Origin: Acidobacteriota bacterium
GTDB lineage: Bacteria > Acidobacteriota > Terriglobia > Versatilivoradales > Versatilivoraceae
Length of the DNA stretch: 64,000 bases
Assembly: GCA_028875575.1 (NCBI GenBank)
Contig: JAPPDF010000073.1
Coordinates: forward strand, 1 to 64,000
Direction: 5' to 3'
Shown: positions 61,888 to 64,000 of the stretch, in pieces
Layout: every line of letters begins with the position of its first letter
Numbering within the stretch: position 1 is the stretch's first letter
Made by a program: the position numbers and the translations under genes
The notes under the pieces: generated by a model
What the model was told of the DNA's origin: nothing
Seen by the model: the letters and a program-made list of their open reading frames with translations, nothing else
The model's database searches: none

Positions 61888-62113
61888 CATCGGAGAAATC
61901 GACAGCAAATTTCGATACATTATCGTGGCGGCCAAGCGGACCCGGCAACTACAGGGTGGTTCCACCCCTCTGGTTAAGGGCCTTTCGAAAAAATTCACCC
62001 GGATTGCCCAGGAGGAAGTCGCCGCGGGCATGGTGAACTTTGAGATCGTCGGGAGCGAACCCCAGGATGAAGACGAGGCCATGCCGATCGTGGTCGGCCC
62101 GGTTCCCCATTGA
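61877..62113 (+). CDS. rpoZ: RNA polymerase omega subunit
   Basis: A 78-residue omega subunit. TTG 61877, five bases after GGAGGAG, gives TDNIGEIDSKFRYIIVAAKR, matching the family N terminus; an upstream TTG in frame (61862) lies in the Shine-Dalgarno region itself. RTRQLQGG replaces the usual RARQL, and KFTRIAQEEV follows. Omega assists assembly of the beta' subunit. It overlaps the gmk end, the common order gmk-rpoZ. The C-terminal acidic tail (EPQDEDEA) is longer than in Proteobacteria. Confidence 0.93.
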   Translation: MTDNIGEIDSKFRYIIVAAKRTRQLQGGSTPLVKGLSKKFTRIAQEEVAAGMVNFEIVGSEPQDEDEAMPIVVGPVPH

Positions 62114-62157
62114 GGGTTACCTTCCGCAGATAGTTTCTCCGGAGGCCGATTAGTCAC

Positions 62158-63375
62158 ATGAACTCGAGCCTGATTGTCTTGGGTGTCACCGGGTGTATTG
62201 CCGCCTACAAGTCCGCAGAACTTCTTCGTCTGCTTCAGAAGCAAGGCTATGAAGTACAGGTGGTCCTTACCGAGCACGCCCGGAATTTCGTCACCCCGAT
62301 GACTCTGGCGGCCTTGAGCCGGCGTCGAGTCATCACGAGCCTGTATGAACAGGAACAACAGTCCGAGGGACCTCAAGAGGTCTCCATTGAGCACGTTCAG
62401 CTTCCCCAGGCTGCCAGCGCGCTTGTGGTGGCGCCCGCCACAGCCAACTGTCTGGCCAAGTTTGCCGGCGGCATCGCCGACGATTTCCTTTCGACCCTTT
62501 ACCTGGCGACCACCGGTCCGGTGGTTGTGGCCCCCGCCATGAACGTCCATATGTGGAACCATCCGTCGGTGAAGGAAAATGTAGAGCGGCTTCGCTCTCG
62601 GGGAGTGATCCTGGTCGATCCGGAAGAGGGCTACCTGGCCGAGGGAATCGAAGGCAAGGGTCGAATGGCCGACCCGGAAACCATTGTGGGAGTCGTGGCG
62701 AAGGCTGCTCGAGGCACCCGGGATCTGGCCGGAGAGACTGTTCTGGTCACGGCTGGTCCCACCTGCGAGGACATCGACCCGGTCAGATACCTGAGCAATC
62801 GGTCCTCCGGCAAAATGGGTTACGAGATCGCCGCCGCAGCCCAGGCTCGCGGGGCCACAACCATTTTGGTCAGTGGCCCGACCCAGCTTCCGCCACCCGG
62901 CGAGGTTCGATGTCTCAGGGTGCGTTCCGCGGAGGAAATGAGATCCCGGGTGATGCACCATTTTTCGGAGGCCACCATCGTGATCAAGGCGGCTGCCGTA
63001 GCCGACTTCAAACCCGCCAGCCGGTCCGGACAGAAGTTGAAGAAAGGACAGGCCCCCCCATGCCTGTCACTCGTCCCGACTCCCGACATCCTGGCCGAGT
63101 TGTCCGGCCACAAGCAGGGTCAGATTCTGGTGGGATTTGCTGCTGAAACCGAGCGGGTTCTGGAAAATGCCCGGACAAAATTGGTAGCCAAGAAACTGGA
63201 CCTCCTGGTGGTGAACGACGTCACTCAGGAGGGAGCCGGTTTTGACGGAGACACCAACGTGGTTACCATGCTCACGGCCGAGGGTTCGGAAATCCCACTG
63301 GGGAAGCGGTCCAAACGAGAGATTGCTCACTCTATCCTGGACCAGGTGATTGCCTTGAAGAAGCACCATGCCTGA
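62158..63375 (+). CDS. coaBC: Bifunctional phosphopantothenoylcysteine decarboxylase/phosphopantothenate-cysteine ligase
   Basis: A 405-residue CoaBC. CoaC domain (about 1-180): GCIAAYKSAELLRLLQ, catalytic His79 in SIEHVQL, PATANCLAK at 93-101 and PAMN at 127-130 bind FMN and substrate. The clamp motif that usually contains Cys (LACG...GRM) reads LAEGIEGKGRM. CoaB domain (about 190-400): GPTCEDIDPVRYLSNRSSGKMG, AAAVADFKP and KLKKG. It makes 4'-phosphopantetheine for coenzyme A. It lies 44 bases after rpoZ and overlaps the next gene by 8 bases. Confidence 0.95.
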   Translation: MNSSLIVLGVTGCIAAYKSAELLRLLQKQGYEVQVVLTEHARNFVTPMTLAALSRRRVITSLYEQEQQSEGPQEVSIEHVQLPQAASALVVAPATANCLAKFAGGIADDFLSTLYLATTGPVVVAPAMNVHMWNHPSVKENVERLRSRGVILVDPEEGYLAEGIEGKGRMADPETIVGVVAKAARGTRDLAGETVLVTAGPTCEDIDPVRYLSNRSSGKMGYEIAAAAQARGATTILVSGPTQLPPPGEVRCLRVRSAEEMRSRVMHHFSEATIVIKAAAVADFKPASRSGQKLKKGQAPPCLSLVPTPDILAELSGHKQGQILVGFAAETERVLENARTKLVAKKLDLLVVNDVTQEGAGFDGDTNVVTMLTAEGSEIPLGKRSKREIAHSILDQVIALKKHHA

Positions 63376-64000
63376 CCATCCCGATCCTGCCCTGCTGGAA
63401 CAACTGAAAGATTACCTGAAGTATTACGCGGAAAGCGGGATCGACCGTTTCGATCCGAAAGCCGTGAGCGGAGCGCTCAGACTGGCGGCAGCCGTGCGCG
63501 GCGAAAGAAAGAGCCGTGCTGCCGGTCCGCAGCAACCCGCTTCTTCGACCCAGACTTCCCTGTTCGCCGAGTCCGGCCCGGTAAGCGTGCCAGACTCCTC
63601 CCTGGAAGAAGTCCGTGATGACCTGGGGGACTGCCAAAGGTGCAAGCTGTGTCAGGACCGCACCCACATCGTGTTCGGAGCCGGCAACCCTCAGGCCCGA
63701 CTGGTTTTTGTCGGCGAGGGACCCGGAGTTGAAGAGGACCGGCAGGGCCTGCCTTTCGTTGGACGGGCGGGGCAACTGCTGACCAGGATGATCGAAGCCA
63801 TACAGATGAGTCGGGATGAGGTCTACATCTGCAACGTGGTCAAATGCCGGCCGCCCGGGAACCGCACGCCCCAGGAAGATGAAATCACCGCCTGTTCGCC
63901 GTTTCTGGTGCGACAGCTTGCGGTCTTGCAGCCCGAGGTGATTTGTTGCCTCGGCCTGACCGCGGCCCAGACCCTCTTGCAGGTCAGGACCCCGATAGGC
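63368..64000 (+). CDS. Type 4 (iron-sulfur) uracil-DNA glycosylase, cut by the window end
   Basis: The ATG at 63368 overlaps the coaBC stop. 211 residues are visible and the frame stays open to the end. An N-terminal helical extension (about 1-80) with a Gln/Ser-rich linker precedes the family 4 UDG domain. C92 and C95 (CKLC), C160 (VVKCRPP) and C176 are the expected [4Fe-4S] ligands. GEGPGVEEDRQG near 117 is the uracil-binding active-site loop, followed by PFVGRAGQLL. It removes uracil from DNA to start base excision repair. The C-terminal part and last motif are outside the window. Confidence 0.93.
   Translation, partial: MPDHPDPALLEQLKDYLKYYAESGIDRFDPKAVSGALRLAAAVRGERKSRAAGPQQPASSTQTSLFAESGPVSVPDSSLEEVRDDLGDCQRCKLCQDRTHIVFGAGNPQARLVFVGEGPGVEEDRQGLPFVGRAGQLLTRMIEAIQMSRDEVYICNVVKCRPPGNRTPQEDEITACSPFLVRQLAVLQPEVICCLGLTAAQTLLQVRTPIG

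Noticed and set aside
1-64000. CRISPR arrays, transposases and prophage genes
   Set aside because: No evenly spaced direct repeats with unique spacers, no transposase or integrase motifs, and no phage structural genes were seen.

Overview
This window looks like a chromosome piece of a GC-rich, Gram-negative heterotroph, most likely Acidobacteriota or a neighbour such as Planctomycetota or Verrucomicrobiota. That placement is inference. It rests on the PPC-domain / DUF1549-DUF1553 / DUF1501 trio, the FecR-plus-DUF6600 surface protein, M81 (MlrC-like) peptidases, many Gfo/Idh/MocA oxidoreductases and Na+ symporters, and dense families of intergenic repeats. No phage, transposase, CRISPR array or rRNA operon is visible.

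Layout. Positions 157-26728 form one long minus-strand catabolic block. In transcription order it holds: a secreted beta-propeller protein; a dihydrodipicolinate-synthase-like lyase; hydantoinase/oxoprolinase A and B; a D-aminoacylase-type amidohydrolase; a beta-keto acid cleavage enzyme (BKACE); a GNAT acetyltransferase; an aldo/keto reductase; an M81 peptidase; a secreted double cyclase; a duplicated set of TIM-barrel isomerases and metallo-beta-lactamase-fold hydrolases with an SMP-30 lactonase; three Gfo/Idh/MocA dehydrogenases; a DUF1932 dehydrogenase; and two SSS symporters. Together these suggest uptake and oxidation of cyclic sugars, polyols, lactones, imides and N-acyl amino acids. 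From 27249 to 39879 the genes are mostly on the plus strand and many are exported: the FecR/DUF6600 protein, a GH10-like TIM barrel, a second M81 peptidase, and the PPC / DUF1549-1553 / DUF1501 trio. From 39895 to 53423 the content is mixed: an HpcH-type aldolase, a PQQ-dehydrogenase remnant, an SpmA-SpmB fusion, a selenoprotein candidate, a CehA-like hydrolase, a two-domain PPK2, a VOC protein and a YhdT/PanF-like transporter pair. From 53424 to 64000 lie a membrane pyrophosphatase, tRNA-Cys, a repeat island, a reductase, an SDR, and a housekeeping run: ABC exporter - yicC - gmk - rpoZ - coaBC - type 4 uracil-DNA glycosylase (cut by the window end).

Most notable: the AhpD-like gene at 43558-44115 has an in-frame TGA exactly where the second Cys of its CxxC centre belongs. 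A hairpin shaped like a bacterial SECIS element follows directly. This is best read as a selenocysteine protein (C79-x-x-U82) that ordinary gene calling would split in two. Other unusual points are a double cyclase whose two halves keep opposite parts of the metal motif, a pair of MBL-fold proteins lacking the normal histidine motif, a symporter and its small partner that both carry extra soluble segments, and several repeat families. Three different low-complexity repeats supply the stop codons of the genes they follow.
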